A stretch of 64,000 bases of DNA, taken from the NCBI RefSeq assembly GCF_004342225.1, contig NZ_SMAR01000002.1:62001-126000 (forward strand), given 5' to 3'. Source of the DNA: Martelella mediterranea (GTDB lineage: Bacteria; Pseudomonadota; Alphaproteobacteria; Rhizobiales; Rhizobiaceae). Of the stretch, positions 1-9,947 are shown piece after piece (position 1 is the first letter of the stretch; the number at the start of each line of letters is the position of its first letter). The translations under genes were made by a program, and so were the position numbers. Below the pieces are notes generated by a model. The model had not been told where the DNA came from. It saw only the letters and a program-made list of their open reading frames with translations, and made no database searches.

Positions 1-489
1 CTGTGGCTGCTTTACTACGGACTTGGTTCGCTGTTTCCCGGCATTCCGGATATCCGCCAGTCGTTTTTATGGCCTTATCTGCGGGTGGCCTGGCCCTATG
101 GTGTTCTGGCGCTGACACTCTCATGCGCCGGTTATGAAGGCGAGGTCATGCGCGGGGCCTTTGCAGGCGTTCCCAAAGGCGAACTGGAGGCAGCGCGCGC
201 CTATGGCATGAGCCGGTTCACGATCCTCAGACGCATATGGCTGCCGCGCGCCATCCACCGCGCACTGCCGACGCTCAATGGCGAAATGGTGATGCAGCTG
301 AAGTCAACGCCATTGGTGGCGACAATAACTGTGGTTGATCTGTTTGCTGCGATTTCGCGCGTTCGTCAGGATACCTATCTCACTTATGAGCCACTTCTGT
401 TTCTGGCATTTCTTTATCTCTGCCTGACAGGCATTCTGGTTGCCCTGTTCCGTTATTTCGAGCGCCGCCTCCCCACGCGCGGTGCATGA
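1..489 (+). CDS. Polar amino-acid ABC transporter permease, HisM type (5' truncated by window edge)
   Basis: Inner-membrane permease of an ABC importer for polar amino acids or opines. The frame is open from base 1, so the true start lies left of the window and about 162 C-terminal residues are visible. The EAA loop that contacts the ATPase is clear (GELEAARAYGMS followed by RIWLPRAI), preceded by the GYEGEVMRGA segment typical of HisM/GlnP-type permeases. A final hydrophobic helix and a basic tail close the protein. The M20 hydrolase starts 14 bp downstream, so the two are probably co-transcribed and the transported ligand may be the hydrolase substrate. The substrate itself cannot be read from this fragment. 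Confidence 0.9.
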   Translation: MWLLYYGLGSLFPGIPDIRQSFLWPYLRVAWPYGVLALTLSCAGYEGEVMRGAFAGVPKGELEAARAYGMSRFTILRRIWLPRAIHRALPTLNGEMVMQLKSTPLVATITVVDLFAAISRVRQDTYLTYEPLLFLAFLYLCLTGILVALFRYFERRLPTRGA

Positions 490-503
490 TATGAAAGCCT
501 TTC

Positions 504-1667
504 ATGACTGAACTGAAGAACTTCGACGAAGAGCTCGTCGCCATCCGCCACGATCTGCACCAGCATCCGGAACTTGGGCTGGATGAATTGTGGACGTCAG
601 ACTATGTCGCAAAGAAACTGAAAGCGATGGGCTATACTGTTCATCGCGGTCTGGCGAAAACAGGCATCGTCGCCCAGTTGACATGTGGCACCAGCAAACG
701 GTCCATAGGAATTCGTGCCGATCTTGATGCTTTGCCGATCCACGAGGAAACCGGCAAGCCATATCAGAGCACAATCGAGGGCAAGATGCATGCCTGCGGC
801 CATGACGGCCATACCGCGATGCTGCTGGGTGCGGCCAGAATGCTGGCTGAGCGAAAGAATTTCGACGGTACGCTGAACCTGATTTTCCAGCCGGCTGAAG
901 AAAATTTCGGTGGTGCCAAAATCATGGTCGATGAGGGCCTTTTTGAGCGTTTCCCGTGCGATGCCGTCTTTGGCCTGCATAACGAACCAGTTCTGCCTTT
1001 TGGCGAATTCTGGTTCCGGGACGGGCCGATTATGGCCGCAGTCGATGAAGCAAAAATCATCGTGAAGGGTGCCGGGGGACATGGTGCGCACCCGGAAAGC
1101 TGCTCCGACCCGATGGTCACTGCCGCGAGCATTGTTCTGGCTTTGCAAACCATCGTATCACGCAATGTCAGCCCGCACGAGAAAGCCGTTGTCACCGTTG
1201 GCTCGATCCATGGCGGCTCCGCCAGCAACATCATTCCCGAGACGGCTGAAATCGTTGTCGGCATTCGTTCGTTCACGCCGGAAACCCGTGACCTGCTGGA
1301 GCAGCGCATCCGGGAGATTGCCGATTTTCAGGCCAGAAGCTTCGGCCAGACCGCCGAAGTTATCTACGAGCGCAGCTATGACCCGACAATCAACGACGTC
1401 GAACAGACAGCTTTTGTGCGCGAACTGGCGAAGCGTTTTGCCGGTGGGGACAAGGTGAAAGACCTCGAAAATCCATTCATGGGCAGCGAGGATTTTGCCT
1501 ATTTCCTCAATGAACGTCCCGGAACCTATTTCTTTTTGGGATCACGGCAATCAGAAGACGACAAGCCGCTCCATCATCCGCAATATGATTTCAACGATGC
1601 TCTTCTGCCCATCGGCGCGAGCTTCTGGACCGAGCTTGCCGAAACCTTTCTGCCCGCAAAAGTCTGA
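504..1667 (+). CDS. M20D family metallo-amidohydrolase (hippurate / N-acyl-amino-acid hydrolase-like)
   Basis: A 387-residue dinuclear-metal amidase of the M20D family (HipO, IAA-amino-acid hydrolase, N-acetyl-diaminopimelate deacetylase relatives), which releases amino acids from N-acyl conjugates. The Cys/His metal motif HACGHDGH lies at residues 96-103, the catalytic Glu pair sits in QPAEEN (E132/E133), and GLHN, MGSEDF and a C-terminal HHPQYDFND complete the metal-site set. Length is normal and no signal peptide is seen, so it is cytosolic. It directly follows an amino-acid ABC permease, suggesting uptake and hydrolysis of an N-acylated or conjugated amino acid. A strong terminator follows. 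The exact substrate is not predictable. Confidence 0.9.
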   Translation: MTELKNFDEELVAIRHDLHQHPELGLDELWTSDYVAKKLKAMGYTVHRGLAKTGIVAQLTCGTSKRSIGIRADLDALPIHEETGKPYQSTIEGKMHACGHDGHTAMLLGAARMLAERKNFDGTLNLIFQPAEENFGGAKIMVDEGLFERFPCDAVFGLHNEPVLPFGEFWFRDGPIMAAVDEAKIIVKGAGGHGAHPESCSDPMVTAASIVLALQTIVSRNVSPHEKAVVTVGSIHGGSASNIIPETAEIVVGIRSFTPETRDLLEQRIREIADFQARSFGQTAEVIYERSYDPTINDVEQTAFVRELAKRFAGGDKVKDLENPFMGSEDFAYFLNERPGTYFFLGSRQSEDDKPLHHPQYDFNDALLPIGASFWTELAETFLPAKV

Positions 1668-1675
1668 ATGAATAA

Positions 1676-1709
1676 GCCGCGGATGTGATGTCCGCGGCCT
1701 TTTTCTTTT
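1676..1709 (+). terminator. Rho-independent terminator after M20 hydrolase
   Basis: Perfect 8-bp stem (GCCGCGGA / TCCGCGGC) with a 7-nt loop, followed by CTTTTTCTTTT. It ends the permease-hydrolase transcript just before the convergent SURF1 gene. Confidence 0.85.
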
Positions 1710-1740
1710 CGTTCAGTCAATACGGCTTTGATGAACAGCA

Positions 1741-2499
1741 TCATTCATCATCATCGTCCTGAAACAAAGGCCGCGAACCCCACACGCCTTCCACACGCAG
1801 CAGGAAGACATAAAGAGCAAGCGTTCCGAGCGCCATGGCAAACCATGTCAGCGCGTAACTGAGATGCGCATTTCGAAACTTCACCACGGTCAGGCCGCCT
1901 ATCGGATAGCCGCCCGCATTCGGCGTGTTATCGGCATCGATGAAATAGGGCGCATAAGGTTCCAGCCCCTTTGTTGACATGATGGACCCGACATCGCGCC
2001 GGTACCACTTCCCATCTTCCGGTTCATTCTTGCGTGAGAACAGCCAGCCCTTGTCTTCCGACATTCTGAGCAGACCAGTCACCGTCACCTCACCTTCCGG
2101 TGCCTGCCGGGTCGACGGGTCGCGTTTTTCCTCTGGCACGAAACCACGATTGATCAGCAGATAGGTGCCGTCTGGCCGCTGAAGCGGTGTCATGACGAAG
2201 TAGCCCGGGCCAAGTTCCGTCGGGTAATAGATCTGGACCTCCTGATCGTTCAGGAAGCGCCCTTTGACCTCGACATGCCGGTAGGCGTCGTTCTGGCGGG
2301 TGACGTCGGACCATTGTTCAGGGCCAGGTGCGGGTACGGCGGGCGCCTCAACTCGCGTATTTACAGCCTCAATCAGATCCAGCTTCCATTGAAGGCGGTA
2401 AAGCTGCCAGATACCGAGGCCGACAAAGCCTGCGAACAACACGGCCGCAATCGCCGTTATCACCGAAATACGAAACCAGTTTCTCGGGGTGGTCGACAT
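1741..2499 (-). CDS. SURF1 family cytochrome oxidase assembly protein
   Basis: A 252-residue SURF1-family inner-membrane protein that assists heme/cofactor insertion into subunit I of heme-copper oxidases. It has the family layout: a transmembrane segment near residues 12-32, a periplasmic domain containing NRGFVP and a GEVTVTGLLR segment, and a second transmembrane segment near the C-terminus. The start at 2499 is preferred because GGAG lies 8 nt upstream; an in-frame ATG at 2520 has no ribosome-binding site. It is the last gene after cyoABCD on the same strand, fitting a role in bo3 oxidase maturation, but 275 bp and a terminator separate it from cyoD, so it may have its own promoter. Confidence 0.88.
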   Translation of the reverse strand: MSTTPRNWFRISVITAIAAVLFAGFVGLGIWQLYRLQWKLDLIEAVNTRVEAPAVPAPGPEQWSDVTRQNDAYRHVEVKGRFLNDQEVQIYYPTELGPGYFVMTPLQRPDGTYLLINRGFVPEEKRDPSTRQAPEGEVTVTGLLRMSEDKGWLFSRKNEPEDGKWYRRDVGSIMSTKGLEPYAPYFIDADNTPNAGGYPIGGLTVVKFRNAHLSYALTWFAMALGTLALYVFLLRVEGVWGSRPLFQDDDDE

Positions 2500-2538
2500 T
2501 GAGATATCTCCAGTTGGCATTCAGGCGCTCGCTATGGA

Positions 2539-2593
2539 ATTTCGCAGACAGGCGGAAACATCTGAAATCCGCGAAAACGGGTTAGAACAAGCG
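2539..2593. repeat. Partial copy of dispersed palindromic repeat
   Basis: Starting at ATTTCGCAG this stretch matches the element at 53726-53829 over about 45 bases (ATTTCGCAG, CAG, GGAAACATCTGA, TCCGCGAAAA) and then continues into GGTTAGAACAAGCG, resembling the TTAGAACG of the element at 14521. It lies between surf1 and cyoD and carries only the first half of the element. Confidence 0.6.
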
Positions 2594-2705
2594 GGCAGAA
2601 CAGACCTGCGTTTCCTGAAAAGCCAAGTCCGCAGCCTGTATCAAAGGAAGCCTTTAGCGGCTTTTGACTTCAAACGCACCGCGACACATCGCGCGGCGTC
2701 GACTG

Positions 2706-2749
2706 AAAAAGCAAAGCGCCCCCCTCCGGCAACAACCAAAGGGAGGCGC
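2706..2749 (-). terminator. Terminator of the cyo operon
   Basis: On the minus strand GCGCCTCCCT pairs with AGGGGGGCGC (one G-T wobble) over a 14-nt loop and is followed by TTTGCTTTTT. It lies about 25 bp after the cyoD stop. Confidence 0.75.
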
Positions 2750-2774
2750 ATCATTCTGTTTTAGCAATCAGAAC

Positions 2775-3224
2775 TTACTGGTTCTGGATCACAATGTTGC
2801 CTGTAACGCCTGCATCACGAAGCTGCTCGGCGATTTCAGGTGTCGCGCAGACGATGGTGCCATCATCCATGATCGTATAACCGCTTTCCGGCAGCGGCAT
2901 CATGTACTTGTTCATGTTGTGCATGACCCAGAGCGAACCGGCCAGGACAATCAACAGCAGGATCAGCGCCAGAAGCGCCGATGCCATGGTGAAGCCATGC
3001 TCCTGCTCGGACGTCAGCAGCAGGAAGTAACGCAGGTGAACAAGGATCTGCGCAACCGCACAGATCATGATGATCGAGATCAGCAGCGTCTTGCTGGAAA
3101 TCGCATCCGCCATCACCAGACCGAACGGAATGATGGTGAGGATGGCCGCCAGCACGAAGCCGGTCATCAGGGTCTTTACGGTACCATGACCCTCATGGCT
3201 TGCATGGTCGTGGGCTGAGCTCAT
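2775..3224 (-). CDS. cyoD: Cytochrome bo3 ubiquinol oxidase subunit IV
   Basis: A 149-residue small subunit of the bo3 quinol oxidase with three hydrophobic helices (roughly residues 19-42, 47-69, 80-102) and the segment LVHLRYFLLLTSEQE, matching subunit IV, which helps assemble the copper-containing core. It is longer than the roughly 109-residue E. coli protein because of a hydrophilic C-terminal extension of about 45 residues. The start overlaps the cyoC stop by 4 bp, indicating translational coupling in cyoABCD. Confidence 0.92.
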   Translation of the reverse strand: MSSAHDHASHEGHGTVKTLMTGFVLAAILTIIPFGLVMADAISSKTLLISIIMICAVAQILVHLRYFLLLTSEQEHGFTMASALLALILLLIVLAGSLWVMHNMNKYMMPLPESGYTIMDDGTIVCATPEIAEQLRDAGVTGNIVIQNQ

Positions 3225-3832
3225 AGGACGACTCCCGTAAGGTAAACGAGTGAGAAGACGCCGATCCAGACCAGATCGAGGAAGTGCCAGAACATCGACA
3301 GCGTCGACACACGGCGGCGCATAGCCGTATCCATATCCCGGCGTGAAATCTGAACCATCAGCACGATCAGCCAGATGCAGCCGAAGGTCACGTGCAGGCC
3401 GTGCGTGCCAACGAGCGTGAAATAGGCCGAAAGGAAGGCCGAACGATCCGGGCTGGCCCCGATTTCGAGGAAGTGATGGAATTCATACACTTCCATGATC
3501 AGGAAGCCGATTGCAAACAGGCCAGCAACAGCGAGCCAGCGCAGCAGGCCAGCTTTGTCGCCCTTTTCCATCCGCAACATGCCGAAACCGAAAGTCACGG
3601 ATGAGAACAGCAGAAGTGCCGTTTCGATCAGCGCAAAGTCAAGTTCAAACAGGTCCTGCGGAGAGGGGCCGCCTGCATAGGCACGCCCCAAAACCGCATA
3701 AGTTGCGAACAGCGTGCCAAAGATCAGGCAGTCGCTCATCAGATAGATCCAGAACCCCAGCTGGGTCGGGCTATCGTGATGCTCTTCGTGATCCGCGTGA
3801 TGCGTATCGTTAGTCGTGTCAGCGACCGTCAT
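3221..3832 (-). CDS. cyoC: Cytochrome bo3 ubiquinol oxidase subunit III
   Basis: A 203-residue integral membrane protein with five transmembrane helices, the usual size for CyoC. Recognisable family segments are [31 protein letters not shown] and [13 protein letters not shown]. Subunit III supports the stability of the proton-pumping core and has no redox centre of its own. A His/Asp/Glu-rich N-terminus ([10 protein letters not shown]) precedes the first helix. It overlaps cyoB and cyoD by 4 bp each. Confidence 0.95.
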   Translation of the reverse strand: MTVADTTNDTHHADHEEHHDSPTQLGFWIYLMSDCLIFGTLFATYAVLGRAYAGGPSPQDLFELDFALIETALLLFSSVTFGFGMLRMEKGDKAGLLRWLAVAGLFAIGFLIMEVYEFHHFLEIGASPDRSAFLSAYFTLVGTHGLHVTFGCIWLIVLMVQISRRDMDTAMRRRVSTLSMFWHFLDLVWIGVFSLVYLTGVVL

Positions 3833-5814
3833 GCATAGGTCTCCTTGGCCTTTTCCATGTCGCTCTTAACCTGTTCGGCAGGCACATAGTAATCACGATC
3901 GAAGTCGAAGGTGTGGGCGATGATCGTGCCGACAGCTGCGATAAAGCTGACCGCAACAAGCCACCAGATATGCCAGACCAGAGCAAAGCCGAGCACCAGG
4001 CAAATGCCCGCCGGAACGATACCGGCCCAGGTGTATTTCGGCATATGGATCGGCTGGTAATCCGTCGACCACTTGAAGCCTTCCTTCTTCATCTGCCACC
4101 AGGCATCGCGTCCGTGAACGACGATATCCTGCGGGAAGTTGTAGGGCAGAACCGGCGAAGTCGTTGCCCATTCCAGGGTACGGCCATTCCACGGGTCAGG
4201 ACCGCACTTCAGCTTGTCGCGGTTCTTGATCGTGACAATGAGCTGGATAACCGTGCAGGCGATACCAGCACCGATGACCAGCATACCGATGCAGGCAATA
4301 ACGAAGTAGATCTGCCAGCCGACATCAGAGTAGCTCTGCAGACGACGGGTCACACCCATCAGGCCGAGAACGTAAAGCGGCATGAAGGCCAGGTAGAAGC
4401 CGATCAGCCAGCACCAGAAGGAGCGACGGCCCCAGGTATCGTCGAGCTTGAAGCCGAACAGCTTTGGCCACCAGTAGGTATAACCGGCCATCAGGCCGAA
4501 CACGACACCGCCGATGATCACGTTATGGAAGTGCGCGATCAGGAACAGCGAATTGTGCAACTGGAAGTCAGCTGGCGGGACAGCCAGCATAACACCGGTC
4601 ATACCACCAATCGTGAAGGTGACGAGGAAGCCAACTGTCCAGTACATCGGCGTTTCGAAGCGGATCTTGCCGCGATACATTGTGAACAGCCAGTTGAAGA
4701 TCTTCGCGCCCGTTGGCACAGCGATAATCATCGTCGTGATACCAAAGAAGGTATTCACGCTGGCGCCGGAGCCCATGGTGAAGAAGTGATGCAGCCAGAC
4801 GATAAACGACAGAACCATGATACAGGCCGTCGCGTAGACCATCGAACGATAACCGAACAGCGGTTTGCCGGAGAAGGTTGCAACGACTTCGGAGAAGATA
4901 CCGAAACAGGGCAGGATCAGAATGTAGACTTCCGGGTGCCCCCAGATCCAGATGAGGTTCACATACATCATCGGATTGCCGCCCATGTCATTCGTGAAGA
5001 AATGCATGCCGAAGTAACGGTCAAGGGCGAGCATAGCCAGTGTGGCCGTCAGAACCGGGAAGGCTGCAACAATCAGAACATTGGCGCACAGTGTGGTCCA
5101 GGTGAAAACCGGCATCCGCATCAGTGTCATGCCCGGCGCACGCATCTTGAGAATGGTGGCGATCATGTTCACACCGGATAGCGTCGTTCCTATCCCCGCG
5201 ATCTGGAGAGACCATATATAATAGTCGACCCCCACATCGGGCGAGTATGCGATTCCCGAAAGTGGCGGCATGGCAAGCCAGCCGGTCCGGCCCAGAAGAC
5301 CGATGAACAGGGAGATGTTCAGCAGGATCGCGCCGGACACCGTCATCCAGAAGGAGAAGTTGTTCAGCCACGGAAAGGCCACATCACGCGCGCCGATCTG
5401 AAGCGGCATGGCGATGTTCATCACGCCGACCAGAAAGGCCATGGCGAAGAAGAAAATCATGACCGTGCCGTGAGCGGTAAAAATCTGGTCAAAATGGTGC
5501 GGCGGCAGATAGCCTTGGGCGCCACCAGCAGCGATGGCCTGCTGGGTTCGCATCATAAAGGCATCTGTGAAGCCGCGGAACAGCATCACCAGCGCGAGGA
5601 CGACATACATGATGCCGATCTTCTTATGGTCAACCGAGGTGAACCATTCGTTCCAGAGGTAAGCCCATTTGCGATGATAGGTGATCAGACCGAATACGGT
5701 CAGACCGGCAATCACCACAGCGGCGAAAGTGACATCCAGAATCAGGACATCATACGGGATGTCATCCCATCCGAGCTTACCGAAAAGGAAGCTCGTTGTG
5801 CTATCAGCTGCCAT
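3829..5814 (-). CDS. cyoB: Cytochrome bo3 ubiquinol oxidase subunit I
   Basis: A 661-residue catalytic subunit of the quinol-oxidising, proton-pumping heme-copper oxidase (E. coli: 663). The metal ligands are all present: the low-spin heme His in [10 protein letters not shown], the Cu-B His and cross-linked Tyr in [12 protein letters not shown], the His pair in [10 protein letters not shown], and the heme His residues in [12 protein letters not shown]. About fifteen hydrophobic helices are visible. The start ATG shares one base with the cyoA TAA. With cyoA, cyoC and cyoD it forms the terminal oxidase of an aerobic respiratory branch that bypasses cytochrome c. Confidence 0.97.
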   Translation of the reverse strand: MAADSTTSFLFGKLGWDDIPYDVLILDVTFAAVVIAGLTVFGLITYHRKWAYLWNEWFTSVDHKKIGIMYVVLALVMLFRGFTDAFMMRTQQAIAAGGAQGYLPPHHFDQIFTAHGTVMIFFFAMAFLVGVMNIAMPLQIGARDVAFPWLNNFSFWMTVSGAILLNISLFIGLLGRTGWLAMPPLSGIAYSPDVGVDYYIWSLQIAGIGTTLSGVNMIATILKMRAPGMTLMRMPVFTWTTLCANVLIVAAFPVLTATLAMLALDRYFGMHFFTNDMGGNPMMYVNLIWIWGHPEVYILILPCFGIFSEVVATFSGKPLFGYRSMVYATACIMVLSFIVWLHHFFTMGSGASVNTFFGITTMIIAVPTGAKIFNWLFTMYRGKIRFETPMYWTVGFLVTFTIGGMTGVMLAVPPADFQLHNSLFLIAHFHNVIIGGVVFGLMAGYTYWWPKLFGFKLDDTWGRRSFWCWLIGFYLAFMPLYVLGLMGVTRRLQSYSDVGWQIYFVIACIGMLVIGAGIACTVIQLIVTIKNRDKLKCGPDPWNGRTLEWATTSPVLPYNFPQDIVVHGRDAWWQMKKEGFKWSTDYQPIHMPKYTWAGIVPAGICLVLGFALVWHIWWLVAVSFIAAVGTIIAHTFDFDRDYYVPAEQVKSDMEKAKETYA

Positions 5815-6932
5815 TATTGCCTCACAGTTTCAGATGCATCCGACGCAGAGCCGTCGCCGTTCAGGTTCACGACCTTCTGATCAGGGTTCTTGACGTTGAC
5901 CGGGCCTCTTTTCGGCTCATCTTCATTGCCACGAAGAACACCGTCGAATTCATGCTGGTCGAAGCCTTCGCCCGGCGGGAATTCATCATAGAGGTACTGA
6001 TCCTTGGTCTCGATGCCTTTGAGGCCACCGCCACCCATCATATCCTGCATCATCATGTCGCCGATGCAGACCTTGCCGGGTTCGACGCAGAGGCCAACAG
6101 CCCGGTCGAATAGCCCATCCGATACGCCATTATAATAAGTAACGTTGTCCGCAACGGTCGGCTTTGAAAGATCAAGATAAACCTGATCGGTCAGCTCGGA
6201 GCCCTCGGCGCGAACCTTATTGACCCAGTTGTCGAATTCCTGATCGGAAACAGCAAAGGTCTCAAAATCCATGTGCGCATAGCCGGGACCGGAATAGTTG
6301 GCCGAGCGACCATAGTACTTGCCGGCGTCATCAGCGACCACGTGCAGCTTCGTTTCCATACCTGCCATCGTGTAAATCATGCCGGAAAGGGCCGGAACGA
6401 AGAACGTGTTCATGACCGATGTCGACGTCAGACGCAGATTAACAGCGCGACCGGTGGGCACAACCAGTTCGTTCACGGTGGCAATATTCTCTTCCGGGTA
6501 GATGAAGAGCCACTTCCAGTCCATCGACACCACTTCAATTTCAAGCGGCTCACCGGCAATATGGTCGAGCGGCTTATAGGGGTCGAGGCGATGCGTGTAG
6601 ATCCACGTCAGGGCGCCAAGTGCGATGATGATCATCACCGGAACGCCCCAGATGAAGGCTTCGAACAGTGCAGAATGTTCGAATTCCGGATCATAGTCAT
6701 CCGTCTTCTGACGCGAGGCACGATAGCGCCACGGCATGTAGACCGACATGACCAGCACCGGAACGATGATGATCAGCATCAGAATGGTTGAAACGACCAG
6801 CAGATCGCGTTCCTGGTCCGCAACCCAGCCGGCGGGATCGAGGAGAACGAGCTGACAGCCCGACAAAAAGAGCGCCACCGGTAGCAGCAGCGCAAGTTTC
6901 CATAACTTGAGAAGGTTCACAATCGTCTTCAT
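5814..6932 (-). CDS. cyoA: Cytochrome bo3 ubiquinol oxidase subunit II (lipoprotein)
   Basis: A 372-residue subunit II with a lipoprotein signal peptide and lipobox LSGC (Cys26), a second membrane helix near residues 44-66, and a periplasmic cupredoxin-like domain ([29 protein letters not shown]). The CuA cysteines of cytochrome c oxidases are absent, as expected for a quinol oxidase. Compared with the 315-residue E. coli protein it has a charged, low-complexity C-terminal extension of about 60 residues. First gene of cyoABCD; the long upstream region 6933-7515 should hold its promoter. Confidence 0.95.
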   Translation of the reverse strand: MKTIVNLLKLWKLALLLPVALFLSGCQLVLLDPAGWVADQERDLLVVSTILMLIIIVPVLVMSVYMPWRYRASRQKTDDYDPEFEHSALFEAFIWGVPVMIIIALGALTWIYTHRLDPYKPLDHIAGEPLEIEVVSMDWKWLFIYPEENIATVNELVVPTGRAVNLRLTSTSVMNTFFVPALSGMIYTMAGMETKLHVVADDAGKYYGRSANYSGPGYAHMDFETFAVSDQEFDNWVNKVRAEGSELTDQVYLDLSKPTVADNVTYYNGVSDGLFDRAVGLCVEPGKVCIGDMMMQDMMGGGGLKGIETKDQYLYDEFPPGEGFDQHEFDGVLRGNEDEPKRGPVNVKNPDQKVVNLNGDGSASDASETVRQ

Positions 6933-7515
6933 TCTCTAGTTTCTCGTCCGAATTGCGCGGATCTCACGGACTGGGTTGTCACTGATATGCCTGAAGGTCA
7001 CCGGCCCCAAAGTCCCGCGACGGCCGCCCCCTTAAACAGACATTCTCGTATAAACAGCTGGACTCTGCCACGCAGACGCCCAAATCATGCGCTGCATTAC
7101 CGCATTTTCGACACAGATTTTAGTCCCTGCCCTGTGGCATTTTGGCACAAGGCCGCGCGTCCGTCACCTTTGCGAGACGATTTTCGCAATATATCAGCAA
7201 AATAATGGCTCTAATTGGCGTTCGTCAGCTTTTGTAAGCTCTGCAGAATAGCAGAAACCGACTTTGACATTGACCTCGCTCAATCGGGACAATTCGCCCA
7301 TCAAACGATGAAACACCAGAAATTTAACAAAAAGCGGGGTTAATTTGAAACACCCGAGCATATCCGACGTTTACCCTTTCAGGAATATCTTCGTAAACCT
7401 CTGTCTGGCGGCATCCGGTAATGCCCCGGAAGTCCGTTAGACAGTTCGATTTTTTTATGCGACAATCCGTCACATGCGACAAAGCGCGCATCTGCCGTTT
7501 TGAGGAGGAAACGAA
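6933..7515. other. Divergent intergenic region between cyoA and a small membrane protein gene
   Basis: 583 bp without a credible gene. It must hold the cyo promoter and the promoter of the gene at 7516. Visible structure: an inverted repeat TTAAC-N10-GTTAA at 7324-7343, and a 9-nt direct repeat ATGCGACAA at 7457-7465 and 7474-7482 (17-nt period) shortly before the 7516 ribosome-binding site. No convincing FNR or CtrA site was found. Confidence 0.5.
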
Positions 7516-7923
7516 ATGTCAGGCCTGTTTTTCTTTCCCTATGCAACCAGCGCCATAGGCGTGTTGCTGGGTGTCTACCTTACGAATAGCAACCGCACCT
7601 ATGACCGAAGAGACTATTTTCTGCGTGCCTGCTTCATTTTCCTGATCAACCTGGTGATCTCTTATCTGCTGGAATTCGCCTTTCCGCTGGAAGCCGGCAC
7701 CACCACAGACATCGCGCTTTCAACCGCCTATTATATGGGGCTTGCGATATACGCCGTTGTTCCCGGCCTTGCCTTCGGACGCTTCACCGCTTTCCGCGCC
7801 CACGACATGGGCCATGACAAATCGGTAGCCTACTGGAGCGCAATCCCGTTTGTGTTCATCTACTTCATGATTGTTCCAAGCAAGCGCAACGAACACGGCG
7901 CCAGGGCTCACCCGGCGGCTTAA
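7516..7923 (+). CDS. Hypothetical four-helix membrane protein
   Basis: A 135-residue protein not recognised as a named family. It has four predicted transmembrane segments (about residues 5-22, 34-54, 66-88, 104-122) and a short basic C-terminal tail. A strong ribosome-binding site (GAGGAGG, 8 nt before ATG) and a clean terminator downstream support it as a real single-gene transcript. It lies divergent from the cyo operon, which is the only contextual hint; there is no evidence that it acts with the oxidase. Confidence 0.75.
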   Translation: MSGLFFFPYATSAIGVLLGVYLTNSNRTYDRRDYFLRACFIFLINLVISYLLEFAFPLEAGTTTDIALSTAYYMGLAIYAVVPGLAFGRFTAFRAHDMGHDKSVAYWSAIPFVFIYFMIVPSKRNEHGARAHPAA

Positions 7924-7946
7924 AAAATCTCAAGTGCGCCAATGCC

Positions 7947-7984
7947 AAAAGCCGGTGTAGCGGTTGCTTCACCGGCTTTTTGTT
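7947..7984 (+). terminator. Rho-independent terminator
   Basis: AAAAGCCGGTG pairs perfectly with CACCGGCTTTT (11 bp, 12-nt loop) followed by TTGTT. It ends the small membrane protein transcript. Confidence 0.85.
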
Positions 7985-8255
7985 GTCCCACACCGTGCGG
8001 GCCAACCGCCGTCAAAGGACAGGAAACAGTGTGGGTAACGGTTGATTTTCCCGCCCGTCAGTTTTTCAATGCCAAAAAACGAATTCATTATTCAACGCCG
8101 GACTGGCAAAAACGCATTTAATCGTTTTAAGAAGGGTTTATAGTCTCGCCGGCGGACAGCCGCCGCTTTTTTCGTTTTATTCGGTTCACGGAACTGCGCT
8201 ACCGTTTCGCCATTTCGCTGGAAAGACGCTTCAATCATCAAAGGGAGCCATAGAC
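7985..8255 (+). promoter_or_regulatory. Leader and promoter region of pgi
   Basis: The gene-free stretch 7924-8255 (332 bp) consists of the terminator above and then about 270 bp ahead of pgi, with a T-rich patch around 8160-8190 and a ribosome-binding site AAGGGAG about 10 nt before the pgi ATG. I see no recognisable operator. Confidence 0.4.
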
Positions 8256-9881
8256 ATGAATGCCACTCTTGAGGATATCAAGGCCGCAGCCGGAAAGACC
8301 GACGCGACCGATCTTCGCGCAGCCTTTGCCGCTGATCCTGAACGCTTCAAAAATTTCAGCCTCCGCTTTGAAGACCTGCTGATGGATTTTTCCAAAACAG
8401 CCATTAACAGCGAGGTCCTGGCGCTTCTGGTTAAACTGGCCAAGGAAGTCGGTGTTGAAGAAAAACGAGCGGCGATGTTCTCCGGCGAGAAAATCAACAT
8501 CACCGAAGACCGTGCTGTTCTGCACACGGCGTTGCGCAACCGTGCAAACACACCGGTCATGGTCGACGGCAAGGATGTCATGCCGGACGTCAATGCCGTG
8601 CTTGAGGCCATGGGACAGTTTGCCGAGGGCATCCGCTCCGGCGCAACCAAAGGCGCAACAGGCAAGACGTTTACAGATGTTGTCAATATCGGCATTGGTG
8701 GCTCGGACCTCGGCCCGGCGATGACGACGCTGGCGCTCGCCCCATTCCACGATGGTCCGAAACTTCATTATGTTTCAAATGTCGATGGCGCGCACATCGC
8801 CGACACGATCAAGGACCTTGATCCGGCCACGACACTTTTCATTGTCGCCTCAAAAACCTTCACCACCATCGAAACGATGACCAATGCCAAAACGGCGCGC
8901 AAGTTCATCGCCGATGCACTGGGAGAAGAGGCAGTCGGCCATCATTTCTGCGCTGTATCCACTGCGCTCGAAAAAGTCGCCGATTTCGGAATCGAACAAG
9001 ATCGCGTCTTCGGTTTCTGGGACTGGGTTGGTGGCCGCTACTCGATCTGGTCTGCGATTGGCCTGCCGCTGATGATCGCCATCGGCGCTGAGGATTTCGG
9101 CAGGTTTCTGGATGGTGCCCACGCCATTGACAAGCATTTCCAGGATGCCCCGATCACAGAGAACCTGCCCTTCATGTTGGGCCTGATCGGCTACTATCAG
9201 CGCGTTGTGCTCGATTATCCCTCTCGTGCGGTCATCCCGTATGATCAGCGCATGTCGCGCTTTGCCGCTTATCTGCAGCAGCTCGATATGGAATCAAACG
9301 GCAAATCGGTTACCGTCGGCTCTGAAGATGTTACCACGCCAACCGGACCGATTGTCTGGGGCGAGCCTGGAACGAATGGCCAGCATGCCTTCTTCCAGCT
9401 TCTGCATCAGGGTACAAATATCATCCCGATCGAGTTCATGATCGCCGCCAACGGCTTCGAGACGGATCTGCGCCACCAGCATCAGCTTTTGATGGCGAAC
9501 TGCCTGGCACAATCCGAAGCGCTGATGAAGGGCCGCACGCTGGAGGAAGCCAAGACACAGCTTCTGAACAAGGGGAGCGATGAGGCAACTGCGGACAAAA
9601 TTGGACCTCACCGGGTCTTCTCCGGCAACCGCCCCTCAATCACCTTCGTTTACGACAGCCTGACACCATACGCGCTTGGCCGGATGATCGCTCTTTATGA
9701 GCACCGGGTCTTTGTTGAAGGTGCCCTTTTCGGCATCAACTCTTTCGACCAATGGGGTGTTGAGCTTGGTAAGGAGCTGGCAACCGGCCTTCTGCCGGTC
9801 GTATCAGGCAAGGAAAGCGCAGACGACCACGATTCATCGACGGCAGGGCTCGTCTCCACCCTGCTTGGGATGGCGAAGTAA
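8256..9881 (+). CDS. pgi: Glucose-6-phosphate isomerase
   Basis: A 541-residue cytosolic enzyme interconverting glucose 6-phosphate and fructose 6-phosphate. Both family signatures are present: the sugar-phosphate site [13 protein letters not shown], the first signature [13 protein letters not shown], and [14 protein letters not shown] with the catalytic His; the conserved Lys sits near the C-terminus in [13 protein letters not shown]. Length is normal for the bacterial/eukaryotic type. It is monocistronic between two terminators. In rhizobia that lack a full Embden-Meyerhof route this enzyme mainly recycles fructose 6-phosphate into the Entner-Doudoroff and pentose phosphate pathways, matching the nearby transaldolase. 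Confidence 0.97.
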   Translation: MNATLEDIKAAAGKTDATDLRAAFAADPERFKNFSLRFEDLLMDFSKTAINSEVLALLVKLAKEVGVEEKRAAMFSGEKINITEDRAVLHTALRNRANTPVMVDGKDVMPDVNAVLEAMGQFAEGIRSGATKGATGKTFTDVVNIGIGGSDLGPAMTTLALAPFHDGPKLHYVSNVDGAHIADTIKDLDPATTLFIVASKTFTTIETMTNAKTARKFIADALGEEAVGHHFCAVSTALEKVADFGIEQDRVFGFWDWVGGRYSIWSAIGLPLMIAIGAEDFGRFLDGAHAIDKHFQDAPITENLPFMLGLIGYYQRVVLDYPSRAVIPYDQRMSRFAAYLQQLDMESNGKSVTVGSEDVTTPTGPIVWGEPGTNGQHAFFQLLHQGTNIIPIEFMIAANGFETDLRHQHQLLMANCLAQSEALMKGRTLEEAKTQLLNKGSDEATADKIGPHRVFSGNRPSITFVYDSLTPYALGRMIALYEHRVFVEGALFGINSFDQWGVELGKELATGLLPVVSGKESADDHDSSTAGLVSTLLGMAK

Positions 9882-9895
9882 CCATACACCGACAC

Positions 9896-9936
9896 AAAAA
9901 GCCGCGCTTCAACCAAAAGCGCGGCTTTTTTATTCT
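9896..9936. terminator. Bidirectional terminator between pgi and the small-protein array
   Basis: AAAAAGCCGCGCTT pairs with AAGCGCGGCTTTTT around a short loop; T-runs flank it on both strands, so it can end pgi (+) and the array (-), which converge here. Confidence 0.88.
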
Positions 9937-9947
9937 TTCTCAGTATC

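Noticed and set aside
3913-5181. 422-codon plus-strand open frame opposite cyoB
   Set aside because: Exact antisense of the well-supported cyoB gene; its residues reflect codon bias of the real frame, with no domain or ribosome-binding site.
7324-7343. Possible CtrA site (TTAA-N-TTAA) upstream of cyoA
   Set aside because: Spacing between the half-sites is 12, not the 7 nt required for CtrA.
6933-7515. FNR-type box in the cyo promoter region
   Set aside because: Only partial matches such as TTGAC...GCTCAA with wrong spacing were found.
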